Of a DNA stretch of 64,000 nucleotides, positions 10,707 through 23,378 are shown one piece after another. The DNA is from Odiellus spinosus (Eukaryota; Arthropoda; Arachnida; Opiliones; Phalangiidae), in assembly GCA_963920705.1 (NCBI GenBank), contig OY987231.1:22173024-22237023 (forward strand), written 5' to 3'. Position numbers and translations under genes: made by a program. Positions within the stretch are counted from its first letter, which is position 1. The number at the start of each line of letters is the position of its first letter. The notes under the pieces were generated by a model. It saw only the letters and a program-made list of their open reading frames with translations. It was not told where the DNA came from and did not search any database.

Positions 10707-12500
10707 AATATAAACGACTCGTATTAGAGTTAAATAAAATCAAAAGCGTTGAAATACTCGAGTAAAGGCTAGATAAGTGACGTCACGCGCAACTTACACG
10801 AAATATATAATTCTAAAATGCGTGGAATGGCAATTTTGGGTTTTCTATCTGAAAATAACAGTCGTGCGTGTTACGAGTTGAGCTTAGCCTAAAGAGAAAA
10901 TTCAGTCCTTACGTATTATAAAGGTGGCCAATTTAGATTCGACCCCAAAATCATCATGATGCTGTATTATTTTCCCCCTCAATTTAAAAAAAAAAAAAAG
11001 GAAAATAAAAAAATACATGTACTCTGGCAGACTTATACGCTCGCAAATAACAGTTTTCGAGATATCTGGCCGGGTTCTATAAGCTCTAATTGGAGTCGTA
11101 TCGGTTTATGCGCCGGGGAAATTCGAATAAAAATACTAGGTGATTATCTCCGATAGTAAATTTGCACTTATCATATCGAAATTTTTGCTTATATGATTAT
11201 ATATCTCGGGTAAGTTGAGGACGTCGGGGTTTTAAGGCTACACCTTACAGTACATACAGATAGATATAGAGGATAGAGCCCCCTAATTTAGTAAATCGTA
11301 ATCGTATCTATATTATAAATATATACGTTTGCTTTGGAAAGAAAAAAAAAAAAAAGGAAAAACATTATAAGAGTCCGTGTCTAGAAAAATATGAATTTAT
11401 TTAACGTTGGATTTTGAATGCGATAGGATGTAAAAATTGCAGAGTTTTCAAAGATTTATTTATAAGCACGTTATTTATGTGTTTGGATTTAAAAGGATAT
11501 GGTGTGCGGCCAGAAAATGCTCCGATTTGACAAGGTACGAAATGAAATTTAATGTTAGTTCAATACGAGAGTAAAATTTCAATCATTTTTAAACTATTTT
11601 GTATTCAAAAACGCGCCAAAATTGCGCCAATTTTAATATATCATAAAAATGGGTGTTTCAATATGATTTAATATTTATTTTTATGTGTTGGCTTCATTTT
11701 GCAACCAAAATGAGTCCAATGTGAACACTATTTAATGGTATTGTTATATCATTTTAAATTAAAATGAGATCTCAGAATTTACGCGCCAAAATTACCTATG
11801 AGTTTTTATCTGTGATACTTGAATCATTTCTTAAAAATAGGGGACGGAGATACGTATTTATCACTTTAAAGGGATACTATAAGCTAAAATTAAGTATTTG
11901 TATACTGATTTCTTATGTAAAAATATGCCCCACCGAATCTAAAACACGCGTATGAATTTCCCTACATCAACTTCTCGACCAATCAACAGTCGCGATAAAA
12001 GAAATATTAAAAAACTAATTTATCTTTAGACTTTCGAAGAAACAAAAAAAGTGATAGAATCACTTTAAGATTCGCAATTAATCTAAATTAATTAATTTAA
12101 TTCGGGACAAGGTTTCGCGAAGTTCATGGGTAAAAGTATTTTTTCCTTATTATTTGTAGGGCTTAAAAGTTAATTAATCCCAACTTAATTGAGGACGAAT
12201 ATGTAAGCTATCTTTATCAAATCATGGAGATAAATTGTGCTGACAAATTACGAAAGTATAATTTAGTAATGATTTAAATATATCATTAGTTAACCATAAA
12301 TTATAAACGTTTGTTTGGCGAAAAACCTTACGCATTAAGTAGAGGTATTCCCTACACAATGTATTCACTGAATCTCAGTAAAGCCCCCTTCACACTAAAG
12401 ATTTTAAAACTGTATTAAATTGTTGTGGAAATGTAAAATTTTAGGATCTCAATGAATAACCCCTACGTTTTTGTCCAAAGTTTTGATTTTAACAAATTAA
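10707..12500. other. AT-rich sequence, no confident feature
   Basis: Short AT-rich frames (66 and 63 codons) look random. TTTAAAGGGATACT at about 11867 may be an orphan end of the TTAA class; no partner end was found. Confidence 0.4.
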
Positions 12501-12581
12501 CCCCTCTTCAGACGACAATTCGTAATTAGCCGTGTTTTAATCAGATTTAACCTTCTCAGTTACACCTCGTCTGAAAAGGGA
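12501..12581. mobile_element. Decayed short TA-type element
   Basis: Ends CCCCTCTTCAGACG and, inverted, CCCTTTTCAGACG. Related ends and the internal AATCAGATT motif also occur in the element at 29074-29232. Confidence 0.45.
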
Positions 12582-13040
12582 ACTTGGCTCAAAACGTCTC
12601 GTAAATAAAGATTTTCGTTCACTATCTCGTTGTTCTTCAACTAAATCTTTACCATGGTAAATAATAACTTTAATATATACCTGACTATATTTATCGAACC
12701 CAACATGTTAGCAACAATTTGGCCAGAGTAAAAAATCAACTAACCTTCTTAACTAATTCTTAAATAAATATAACTTGAAAAGTTTAATTTGCATAATATT
12801 CAAAACGGTTAAATGAAAAAGGTTTCAAAGTATGAACGTGACTTAACTGTTGACTTTCGACAGCAACACGCGAAAGAATGTCTCTAATGACCATTGCGCG
12901 GGAAACATAGGTACTTAAGTCGTTAAGTTACTAGTACTTAAAGGTCGATTTTCTCTAATGGAATTATCGCTTGATGATATTCGTTTTCACGAATGGTTTT
13001 CAATTGAGATTTAAAACATTTTCATTTTGACTCAGTGTCA
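12582..13040. other. AT-rich sequence, nothing recognised
   Basis: No frame or repeat supported between the decayed element and the 178-bp array. Confidence 0.4.
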
Positions 13041-13985
13041 ATAGGGCCCATTTTTGGACTTTTGCTGGATTTGTATCAAGTGGCGAAACACCTTTATCGA
13101 GTGGCGAAACAATATTTTATGATTTTAAAATAATACACAGAATGTGTACTTTCTAATGGTGCAATCGGTTTAAGCCTAGGAGTTGCCAGAGAAAAGTTAC
13201 GGCCATTTGAATTTTAATATAGGGCTCATTTTTGGACTTTTGCTTGATTTGTATCGAGTGGCGAAACACCTTTATCGAGTGGCGAAGCAATATTTTATGA
13301 TTTTAAAATAATATACGGAATGTCTTCTTTTAATGGTGCAATCGGTTTAAGCCTAGGAGTTGCCAGAGAAAAGTTACGGCCATTTGAATTTTAATATAGG
13401 GTTCATTTTTGGACTTTTGCTGGATTTGTATCAAGTGGCGAAACACCTTTATCGAGTGGAGAAACAATATTTTATGATTTTAAAATAATATATGGAATGT
13501 CTTCTTTCTAATTGTGCTATCGGTTTAAGCCTAGGAGTTGCCAGAGAAAAGTTACGGACATTTGAATTTTAATATAGGGTTCATTTTTGGACTTTTGCTT
13601 GATTTGTATCGAGTGGCGAAACACCTTTATCGAGTGGCGAAGCAATATTTTATGATTTTAAAATAATATACGGAATGTCTTCTTTCTAATGGTGCAATCG
13701 GTTTAGGCCTAGGAGTTGCCAGAGAAAAGTTACGGCCATTTGAATTTTAATATAGGGCTCATTTTTGGACTTTTTCTCGATTTGTATCGAGTGGCGAAAC
13801 ACCTTCAATGAGTGGCGAAACAATATTTAATGATCTTAAAATAATACGCAGAATGTGTACTTTCTAACGGTGCAATTGGTTTAGGCCTTGCAGTTGGCTG
13901 AGAAAAGATACGGCCATTTGCATTTTCATAATAGGGTTTAATTTTTGGACTTGTGCTCGATTTTAACCGAGTAGCAAAACCGTGG
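13041..13985 (+). repeat. Tandem array, ~178-bp unit, five full copies plus a partial
   Basis: Units begin ATAGGGYYCATTTTTGGACT at 13041, 13219, 13396, 13574, 13752 and 13931 (spacing 177-179 bp). Within each unit the phrase GAGTGGCGAAACACCTTTAT is echoed 20 bp later as GAGTGGCGAAACAATATTTT. The last units are more diverged than the middle ones. The length is close to nucleosome-repeat satellites. No coding potential was seen. Confidence 0.95.
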
Positions 13986-14003
13986 ATTTATGTCAAAATT
14001 TTA

Positions 14004-14100
14004 GGAGTTTCCCTAATTTTTGTGAACATTAAATTTCCTAATATTTGCTTAATTCTTTACAACAGTCAAATTCCCTGACATTTCACAGTATTTCAGGTTT
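14004..14100 (+). repeat. Fragment of the TTCCCTGAC word-repeat class
   Basis: TTTCCCTAATTTTTGTG, AAATTTCCTAATATTTG, then CAAATTCCCTGACATTTCAC. This is the same phrase type as at 869 and 60801 but degraded. Confidence 0.5.
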
Positions 14101-15158
14101 GTATGAACCCATAGTTTTAAGAGTGCATTATCAATTATTGTTATCAATTATATCTTAGTAAGTTATTAGGTTTCATAAATTACTTATATCAATGTAGAAA
14201 ATACGATATCTTATCATATCCGAGTAAATACCCGACAAATAGAAGAATCGCAATACAGCTGGAAAACAAATAAAAAACTCCAAAAAAAAATAGGCCAAAC
14301 ACGGACACCGATATCCTATCGTCGTCTAGCGTCGAGCCTGAGTGTCTATTTAGTGTTGAATTTCGGGCCCGGGGTATATCTTTCCCTGGCATGGTCATTA
14401 CCGAGTATCCCGACTAAAAAGGGAAAGAATCCTCTCAGAGTGTTCGGACCTAGGACGTTGGGGTATAGAGTAAAAAGATACTACGAAATGGGATTTTAAT
14501 GACTGCTTTTTGCCCGACAGCGGAGTGGAGTCTATAATGACGGTGCTAGCGCTAGAAAAAGCACGACTCCTAGCGCCCGTTCGAGTACGACTCTAGGATT
14601 ATACGCGCGAAGGAAGAACTAATATCGCTAGGCCTTGGCTTCGGCCTTAATGCGTAGTTGTATCAACCCTGCCCTGAAACAGTTTCCCCCCTTCTGTTTA
14701 ACATTGTCGATTTTTTACGTATTATAGCCCCTGGCTACGAGAAATAACATTCGTAAATACGTTTGAACCCCAGAGTATTCCGACGAAACCTTAGTAATAG
14801 TATTTCGTTGTAGTTTTGAAGATTCAACTGCAGATATTTTAAATTACAAAAATAACTCGTACTTGTATTGCTAAAGCATTACTTAATTTCTGACTAAAAA
14901 ACCACCCTTAAATTTAGTAAAAAATATTTTAGTACTTACTGCGAATATAAATGTAAAATTGGCCTACCTTAAGTTGGGATGCATTTCCTTGGTGTATAAA
15001 CAGTAGAAACGGAAGTCGTTAGTAGTTAGGCCTTATCAGTTTTCATGGTATGATGATTGTTGAGATGTATTTCCGGTAAAGAATATGCTGGCTTTAAAGA
15101 TGGTTTCCCTTTCCGGTTCTGCTTGAGGAAGAAATAACACATTTATTTTGGTTTAATC
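14101..15158. other. Unannotated sequence, partly GC-richer
   Basis: 14300-14650 is GC-richer than its surroundings and includes GCTAGCGCTAG. No gene or repeat family was recognised. Confidence 0.4.
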
Positions 15159-15307
15159 TAGGGCTAATCACTCAATGATTTCATGTACACTGATTACGGG
15201 GATTTAGCGTAATCATTTTAGCACTGTCAAATGCAGGTATTTTAATGATTATGCGTAATCGCTTTAGTACAGCCTGTACACCGATTACCCTCAGTGACTG
15301 GCCCCTC
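15159..15307. mobile_element. Possible small inverted-repeat element
   Basis: The left end GGGCTAATCACTCA and the inverted right end GGGGCCAGTCACTGA pair approximately, and further inside GATTACG and GTACAC segments are inverted. Target duplication is unclear. Confidence 0.4.
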
Positions 15308-15969
15308 TAATTTAGGTTACCACTTATAAATATTTTGGTTCAAAATGCCCTAAATATCTTCTAAATCTTAATTACATTGTTTTAAATTCATAGTATTTAG
15401 TGTCAATATTATTAAACAGATGATTATTTAGTCTAGCATACCTTATATTGGTCAAATTGGGATGGCCTTTCTTTTTTAACAATGACCTAACACCGCCTGA
15501 TACGCGTTGAAATCGAATTATCGAAATGCACTATGATTTTGAACGTTATTTACATATCTTTTGGTTCAGAATTAATAAATTTTCACTAATTTTACGGTTT
15601 GCACGATTATAAATTTAAAAAAACACTTCAATTCAATCAAATTGCTTGATCATAAGGGTCAACGAAGCGAGCCGGAGCCATAACTAGCCAGCACATTGAC
15701 GTCTCGACATGAACTGATATACGCGACCCCGTAGATCTAAATTGCTGAGTATTGCGCAATGACTCGCAACAGTCGCTAAACAGATTTTGGCGCAATTTTC
15801 AAACAGCGCTGAATATATTCCTTCGTAAGTTCGAAGTGGTTTGTTAAAAACAATTGTAAAATGAATTAAATAACGTATTTTTATGTGCTTTACGCATTTA
15901 TTTAATGAACAAGTAATACACTGTAGGAAAATAGGCTTAAATTTACCTGAATAATTAGTAATATAAAAA
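15308..15969. other. AT-rich sequence, nothing recognised
   Basis: No supported frame, repeat or inverted structure. Confidence 0.4.
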
Positions 15970-16144
15970 GGCGCGAGATGTTTGGCGGGAAATCTGAGAA
16001 AGTCGCGAGATGTTTGGCGCGAAATCTGAGAAAGGCGCTAGATATTTCGCGGGAAATCTGAGAAAGGCGCGAGATATTTGGCAGTAAATTTATATAGGCG
16101 CGAGAAATTTAGCGGGAAAATTTAGAAAGGCGCGAGAAATTTTA
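15970..16144 (+). repeat. Short tandem array, ~32-bp unit
   Basis: GGCGCGAGATGTTTGGCGGG followed by AAATCTGAGAAA recurs about five and a half times with drift to AGATATTT and AGAAATTT variants. Confidence 0.85.
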
Positions 16145-17095
16145 AATTCGATAATATTAGGCCTAATTTGCTCCAGAAAAATCTAAATAATTGGTTTATT
16201 TTTTAAAATCACATAAATTTAGGCCTAATCCGTTTTGAATGTTTTTTAACGACTTAAAAGCCATTGTTTAAAATTATAATTTCGAGTCCATGACCCCGTA
16301 TATACAAGAAGGCGTAAACTTTGGAGGACTTCATTTAAAATTCTATAAAAGGCTTAGCGTTTTTAAAAACATGGGGGTAGTATTTCTGGAAATGTATTAT
16401 GGAGAATGAATTTTAGATTCTAGTTTTGGCGCGTTTTTTCTTTCTTGATCCTTAAAGTTAGCGCGATCTCGATTTGTACCGAAAACAATAAATCTAACCC
16501 GTGCACCTCTTAAAAAAATATTTGAAGTTTAAAACACTTTTTTGATACTTTCTCGAGATAAGAGTTTCATTTTTTAAGGTTGGTAGGGATATATTAACCA
16601 AAAAGAAAAATTCTTCCTTTTTCCGAAGACGTGAAAGACGACTCGCCCCTCTTCTTCAATACACGCTAAAATAAAAATAAAGAGAACAGACACAAATACA
16701 CGAGGGAAGGTGCGTGTAATTAATGACTTGTAAAAGTTGGAATATTTTATCATTAGCATTAAGCACACACCAAAGTAAATATGAAAATCTTAAAGGTAAA
16801 AGGTTTCAAAAATGTCCCATATAACCTTGACAAGTGCCACGATCTTGTGACACGGTCAAATCTGTTTAAGGATGATGTCGTGCGGAAACAGAGAGGGAAA
16901 GAGTCTATTTGAGATTTCACGATGACTTCATATATCACGTGAAGAACCAAATTTGACCTTAAATCTCAATTTAAACGCACCATCATACAGACTGATCAAT
17001 TTTAATGTCAAGATCAAGTAGCAGCTACTAACTTATCCGACAATCAGTATTCGAACTATATAACGACACTGATTTAGTACGCAACCCTCACCCAT
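16145..17095. other. AT-rich sequence, nothing recognised
   Basis: Two short minus-strand frames (64 and 63 codons) overlap here and show no domain. GGCCTAA-type motifs occur near 16160 and 16220. Confidence 0.4.
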
Positions 17096-17507
17096 TTAAA
17101 GGGATATTAGAAAGAAGGAAAAAGTTTATTTTGAATGTGTGAAAAAACATTATCAAAACTTGGCCAAGGTTTCGTGGTATAATTCGCACGTTGCGAAATT
17201 ATAGGCTCGAAAAAATAAATTCACATATATATTTATTCCTGATGCCAATGAGATTTGGTCTTTAAAAAGGTTTCTGTCGTCTGCAACAAATAACGACGAG
17301 CTATTTAAGAGTGAAATTAGTTTTAAACCCTATTTCATTGGTCAGTTCGCTCCAGAACTTTCAGTCTAAAGTTTCTTCGAAACGGATTTAGGCTTAGTGA
17401 GACTAGTTGTCGACTTTGATAATTAACTGTAAATTAACGCGAAACCATTGTTGATAACGGTAAATAAAATAAAAATAAGTTGTTGTCGGAGTCCAGTATC
17501 TCTTTAA
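17096..17507. mobile_element. TTAA-bounded element with TAGGCTTAG
   Basis: 412 bp. TTAAAGGGATATTAG at the left pairs with the inverted right end TTAAAGAGATACTGG, each with TTAA outermost. It contains TTTAGGCTTAGTGAG at about 17388, as do other TTAA elements here. Confidence 0.6.
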
Positions 17508-19685
17508 ATTAGTATTTCAATGATAGGGGCATAATCATTAAATTGTAAAGAGTCTAATTTGAATATTAATTTAGAAGAGGGTTCGACATAAAATCCATTC
17601 ATATTTTCTCGCGCTTGTAAATGTACAAATTATACATTCGGCTTATATACAGACAGACACCTTTTCAAAGTTCGTTACCATGGTAACAGGAGTACTATTA
17701 TAGAGTATAGTATATATATCACGAGTTGTTTAGGGGAAAGGTTGAACGTAGAGGGGTAAAAGTGAACCTCGACCCGTATGCGAGCGGCCAAGCCGGGGTG
17801 AATCTTCCTCAGAGTTTATAGAGAAGGCTTTTTGATCGATCTTCCAAAACTCTCCGCTACTCGTGGGATAGTGACTGCGCCTAGAATCCTGGGTCGTCCA
17901 ATTGGCTCAAAGCCTCTCAAACTATAGGACCATTGCTAAGGGAAAGGCGGAGCTCAAATACCCCATGGCCTCCGTACGTACATTTCGAAACAGGGGATGT
18001 AAAAAAGAAAAAAAAAATCAAACAAAAAAAAACCAAGCCCCGCTAACTTTCTTTTTTCGTTGCCTCAACTATTCATCCTCGTATTTTATCCTCTGTGATA
18101 TTTAACATTAAGTAATCTTCCGCGCCGAGTTACGGGTACATTACATCTCCATTCGCGAACGAATATATCCTAATACGAGAGTGGTGCCTCTATGTTTTGT
18201 AAAATATAATTTTTCTAAGGATGCCCTAGTACGTGAATATTATACTAAATCATCTCTATACGTTACTAGGAGACTTCAGTATAGATATATAGGGGTTGGT
18301 GCCAATGAATATGCCAGTTACTGTAGCTAGATCTAACCTAGACTTAAGGCAAGATGAAAAGGAAATTTATCATTTTTTTATTTCTATATGAATTAAAATC
18401 TAAATCTTAAACTAGATTTAGCGGGATTTGAAATTATAATAATAGAGTTTGAGAATAGAATAATTGTAATATGTAGATAAAGTACAATTTTCTATTAGCT
18501 CGCTCTCTGATTGGTCAAAGGTTTTTAGGGATTTCCTTATAGATTAAAAGGGATCACTCTGATCCAGAGATTTGTAGAACAACTATTTTTGATTCACTGT
18601 GAAAATTGTGGCAATTTTTTCCACTGATTTGATTGGGGGATATAATCTATTCTAGATAGCGAACTAGGGCAAATGAAGCAATTGGAAATTCTTTCAGATT
18701 CAGAGCGACCTGAGAGTGATCCAGTAGAATTTGGTATAACTAATTGTGAAACTAAATTTTGAGAAGTTTCAATGGTGATATCCAAAAATAGATCATTTAA
18801 AGTTTGAAATTTCGACATACGAGGTAACACGTGTATAAGGAAAATCTGAAAAACGTCAGGAAAAAGTTTAAGAAAATGAAAATTACTTTGAAAGGTATTG
18901 TAAAAATGGAGGAACGGTATATAATTAAATATAAAAATGTAATTAATGTTCTCGAAGGTTCATCTTCCCTTTAAATAATACAATATTGTGGCGGGTCTTG
19001 TAGGGATGTATATAGAAGATTGAACTTTCCTATGGGGATTTTTTTCGCGTTTAATAATTTTTGACGATCATGTCGTGACTCTGAACTGCAGACAATAGGC
19101 CGCCAACATGCGTGCCAACGAATTTCTTAAAATCTATAGCTCTGGAAGGAATTTGGCGAGTCCTCTTTTATTGGAGGATCGCGTACGAATATTTAGGCTT
19201 AGCCACTTAAAAAAATATAGAACTCTCATTAGCGATAATATAGATCTAAATAAATTTGGAATGTAGAGTATATTATAATTTTGGGGGTCTTTCTGGCATT
19301 TTAAATCATTCTTCTCTTCGAAATGAGGAATGATCACTCTCATTATAAAGTCTATACAACACTTTTAAGGTCCCTTGCTCAATTATAAATCGTCAATGAA
19401 TTGGATTAAAATTTATTATCCAATAAAAATCCTTTTTGGATTATATTAAATAAGATAAATTAGCTCGTTTATATCTGATTAAATAAGTACGTACAATCAG
19501 AAGACCGTGAAACTAAATTAGCTTTCAAAATAGTTCAAGTCTAAGAATAAACGTAGGTTTATAATTAAATCTAATTTCTTTCCAATATTTTTGGAAATTT
19601 TAAAATTTACATAAATCCGGAAGATTAGTCACTGATACAATTTTTGATCAAGGAAAAATGATTTGAAAGGTCAAGGGGAAATTGA
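17508..19685. other. AT-rich sequence, no confident feature
   Basis: At about 18412 a TTTAGCGGGATTTGAAATT segment resembles those near 2826 and 3066. TTAAAAGGGATCACT (18546) and TCTTCCCTTTAA (about 18964) are possible orphan TTAA-type ends but do not match one another. Confidence 0.4.
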
Positions 19686-20138
19686 AGTGAAGAACAATTA
19701 AGTGGAAAATAATTGGGAAGAACAATTAACTGGTAAATAATTAGGAAGAACAATTAACTGGAAAATAATTCGGAAGAATAATTAAGTGAAAAAAAATTGG
19801 AAAGAACAAAGGGAAAAGAATTGGAAAGAACAAGGGGAAAATAATAGGGAATATGGGAAGTAGGGAAAATAATTGGGAATATGGGAAGTAGGGAAAATAA
19901 TTGGGAAGATGAGAAGAAAGGAAAATAACTGGGAATAACAAGGGAAAATAATTGGGAAGAACAAAGGGAAAACAATTTGAAAAAGCAAGGTTAAAATAAT
20001 AGGGAATATGGGAAGTAGGGAAAATAATTGGGAAGATGAGAAGAAGGGAAAATAACTGGGAAGAACAAAGGGAAAATAATTGGGAAGTGAACGGGAAAAC
20101 AATTGGAAAGAGCAAAGGGAAAATAATAGGGAATATGG
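19686..20138 (+). repeat. Purine-rich GGGAA tandem array, part 1
   Basis: Irregular iteration of GGGAAAATAATTGGGAAGAA with AACAAG or TATGGGAAGTA variants. Phe/Pro/Ile-rich open frames on the minus strand are a by-product of the low-complexity array and not genes. Confidence 0.9.
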
Positions 20139-20376
20139 TGTATTGTTCTTATGCTTTCCGTACTTAGCTAAGACTATGTTAAATAAATACTACACGGCAC
20201 GCTGGGTTTACTAAGTTTATTGTTCAAGCACATGATTTACTCTGCTCACTATTACAGATGAAAGAATAGAGGAAACCTCTTATGTATATTTATTAAATTC
20301 TTATCTCGCCTACTAAAGTGCGAGGGCGTTATTAAAACCATTTTTTTAAGCATAGTGTTTTTATGATAACACTACA
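20139..20376. mobile_element. Solo LTR of an LTR retrotransposon
   Basis: 238 bp beginning TGTATTGTTC and ending AACACTACA, so it has the TG...CA ends typical of LTRs. It is flanked by a perfect 5-bp duplication TATGG (20134-20138 and 20377-20381). Removing it plus one TATGG restores an uninterrupted GGGAA-array phrase. No internal retrotransposon sequence is present, consistent with LTR-LTR recombination. The clade (Gypsy or Bel-Pao) cannot be told from this. Confidence 0.8.
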
Positions 20377-20605
20377 TATGGGAAGTAGGGAAAATAATTG
20401 GGAAGATGAGAAGAAGGGAAAATAACTGGGAAGAACAAGGGAAAATAACTGGGAAGAACAAAGGAAAAACAATTGGAAAGAACAAGGGAAAAATAATTGG
20501 GAATATGGGAAGTAGGGAAAATAATTGGGAAGATGAGAAGAAGGGAAAATAATTGGGAAGATGAGAAGGGAAAATAATTGGGAAGAACAAGGGAAAATAT
20601 TTAGA
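20377..20605 (+). repeat. Purine-rich GGGAA tandem array, part 2
   Basis: Continuation of the array beyond the solo LTR, with the same AATAATTGGGAAGATGAGAA phrasing. Confidence 0.9.
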
Positions 20606-21514
20606 GTAGATTGAACGATTAACTATGGGTAAATGATTGGGGCCACTCGGTAAAATAAGTAGAAAATTGTAAACTAATTTTTCCCTATCCTACTTTGAAA
20701 ACTTCCCAGAGAAGTCTTCCCTCGAACAAAGATATAGAAACAGTTTAAGAAATCAAATTTTCCATTTCACGTATAGATGTCGCGCGTCATGCCAAAAAAA
20801 ACCCGTTAAACCCGTCACTTTTAGCAAGCTTTAGACGGAATTTGCAAAAACGGAAACAAAAAAAGAATAGCTAACCGAGCTGCGCACAAATTAAATTACG
20901 CCTCCTCGCATGCAACGCGATCAAAAACTAACACGATTTTCTTATATTAATGTTAAATAAATCTCCCATGCATAAATACTCTGTCCAAGAAGAGTTGGCA
21001 ACGACTACTTCTTTCTATATGGGTTTTTAACGTGTCGTATCAACGCGCCGAAGCATCTAACTGTTCCGTCAACGTATCTTGACCACGCATATTTAAGTCG
21101 AAGGGAAAAGGGAATGAAAAACGGCAAACAAAAAAAAATAGCGATTAGTTCAACAGTTAAGCGAAATGTAAATGTCGGAATGCGTGTTAAAGAATTAGAT
21201 TTGCAAATAAAAAAAATGATTGGGCAAGAAATCATGAAACACGCGGAGAATGGTTTTTGTTGTTTACTTTTTTGGAAGAAAATTATAGACTTTTGGTTAT
21301 ATTTTATATATTTGAAAGTTAGGCTTAACAATTTAAACTCGAGTATATAGAAGCCGGATATACCAGTAAAAGAGAAAAAGAAAAAAAAAAAAACTATCTC
21401 GTAATAAACAGGTTTTCTAACTAGAAAAAGAATAATACGTCTACAGGTACAAAATATATATTTGAAAATGTTAAATGTAATAAAACTAAAATGGATCTAA
21501 CCTGGAAATAAATG
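20606..21514. other. AT-rich sequence, nothing recognised
   Basis: Overlapping 108-codon (minus, 21005-21331) and 78-codon (plus, 21114-21350) frames lie here. Both peptides are rich in Lys, Ile and Phe without a domain signature. I regard them as chance. Confidence 0.4.
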
Positions 21515-22072
21515 GATTGGGGTCGATTTGATCGAATCCCAAATGATCGAACGCTGTCTCAAATGATCGAAGGTCATATGATCGAAATTATTTGGTTTTA
21601 AAGGTAGTCTCAATTGATCGAATATCATTTGATCGAAGTGTCATTTGTACGAATGCTTCCTGATCGAAATCAATTTTAGGAGGAAACTTCTAAGACTTGA
21701 AGCCCTGCCCGTTTACGCTTCCCTTCCATTGGACCTAACCTAACCTAACCTAACCTAACCCAACGTAACCTAACCAAACATAGCCAAGCTTAGGCTTAAG
21801 TATTTTTTTGTACAAAAAAAAACTACTTAATTAGTTCGATCATTTTAGGTTCGATCTAATGAGAATAATCCCTAAAGGATTTAGTTCTACTACAATAGTA
21901 TTTTAAATACTACTACTTCGATCAATTGTAATTCGATCCAATGGACATCGATCAAATGCCACAAAAGTTAAAACGAGAATAAAATAAATTTGATCGAATT
22001 CGATTCGATCATTTGAAACAAAATTTGATCGAATTCGATCAGACATTTTTCGATCTAATGGAAATAAACCAA
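21515..22072 (+). repeat. Word-repeat element W1, copy 2
   Basis: Near-identical to 308-859, with one extra CCTAA unit and one extra A. It is flanked by AATAAATG at 21507-21514 and 22071-22078, an apparent 8-bp target duplication (the first two bases also match the element edge). This supports insertion as a discrete unit. Arms carry opposed GATCGAA / TTCGATC phrases. No coding capacity was seen. Confidence 0.85.
21733..21761 (+). repeat. Telomere-like CCTAA core of W1 copy 2
   Basis: Five CCTAA units, then CCCAA and CGTAA variants; one unit longer than in copy 1. Confidence 0.85.
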
Positions 22073-22078
22073 TAAATG

Positions 22079-23054
22079 CAAATAGAATTGATTTTACGTC
22101 AAAAGCTAAATAACTAAATAACAAAATATTCAAATATCCCATAACGAAATAAGTTGGGTATTTAGTTTGGACATTAAAATATGAATTTAAATTAAAGGAT
22201 AGGTGTAATGTGAAACAATTTTTTTTTTTTCTTTTGCTGTTTCAATCAGCTGTCTGTTTTTAAATCGCTTTTTATAAATTGCAAAATAATTGGTTGAATT
22301 GACGCGTGTAGTTTTTTTCTTTAGTTGAAACTTTCCTCTTATATTAAACTCTCAGCACAAGGGCAGCACGAAGGGTTGACAATTGGAGGGGGGAGATTTT
22401 TGACAACTTTCAAATATTAATTTTACCCCCCTTCATCGTCATTTTGCCAACTCATTCCCACTGAATTTAGGTTATGTCCTACTCCTTGGTTTCGGAAAAC
22501 AATTAAGAATATTAAGAACATTTTGTGAAAAATATATGGTCAAGAAAAGTGGTATTATAATTATCAATCGATAATATTACGAAATTCTCGTACTAAACAA
22601 GAATCCAGAACTTTGCAGACAGTGTCATAGTGCACGCAAACTAATTAAGAATAATAAACTAATTCGAAGTAATTTATGGTTGTTGAACTTGAACTTCAAA
22701 TACTCTTGTTCAGACTACTTTTTTCTTTATGAAGCGTAACAATGTATATCAATCCGCCTCTGCTTTTTTCATTAAATCAACTCCTCTTTTAAAAAACTAT
22801 GACTTATAATTAGGCTTAGGATTATGGCGAGTTTCAACAAGGATGTAGAAATCACTGAATATATATACATTAAATAAATAACTAGTTTTGGAATTTCAAC
22901 CTGAACTCTTACGTTATACATATACAGGGCCAAACCCCTTTCAGGCCGAAATGTTTTTATTTAAGCCCTATTCACACAATTTTCTCATTCGAAACTATTC
23001 CCTGACTACGTTACCTTAAAATCGCTGATAAATATATTTCAACTTCGGTATAAT
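22079..23054. other. AT-rich sequence
   Basis: Includes a family J core (listed separately) and a C/G-run patch at 22380-22440. No gene was recognised. Confidence 0.4.
22711..22794 (+). repeat. Family J dispersed core
   Basis: Reads GACTACTTTTTTCTTTATGA, then AATGTATATCAATCCGCC, then TTTTTTCATTAAATCAACTC. Very close to 32103-32172. Confidence 0.65.
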
Positions 23055-23378
23055 CAGAAGCCGATGAAACCCTCCTTTGAAGTCTATTACTCCCGGGTCT
23101 TGTCTACCCCTCTCTGTATGGGTTAGTTTCAAAAAGCGCGATTCGTACGCCTCCTAACGCTAGATATTTTCGGAGCGGGAGTTCGTCGAGCGAATATCTC
23201 TAGCAGCCTCGGAGTTCGTCAAAAAAACGTCGTCGTTTGTGGAGAGAGAGAATTTTCAATTTTCCGTAGACAGGGGGGTATGAAGTAGGACCCCCTCCGA
23301 TCTCGTAAAATTGTGAATTTTACCCATACAGAGAGGCGCGCTATATCGAACATTAGAGTAGTAGACTTCAAAGGAGGG
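23055..23378 (-). mobile_element. Family A element, copy 2, right end lost
   Basis: The left terminal repeat CAGAAGCCGATGAAACCC and the full interior are present, but the right repeat stops after CTTCAAAGGAGGG, and the last ~15 bases of the terminus are absent. A perfect short palindrome replaces them (see 23375-23405). Confidence 0.88.

Noticed and set aside
18546-18975. TTAA-bounded element
   Set aside because: Outer TTAAAAGGGA and TCCCTTTAA exist, but the adjoining bases do not match as inverted repeats.
19741-20590. Several minus-strand frames of 72-124 codons rich in Phe, Pro, Ile and Leu
   Set aside because: They translate the low-complexity GGGAA array in more than one frame at once, and the solo LTR interrupts the array. 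No conserved start or domain.
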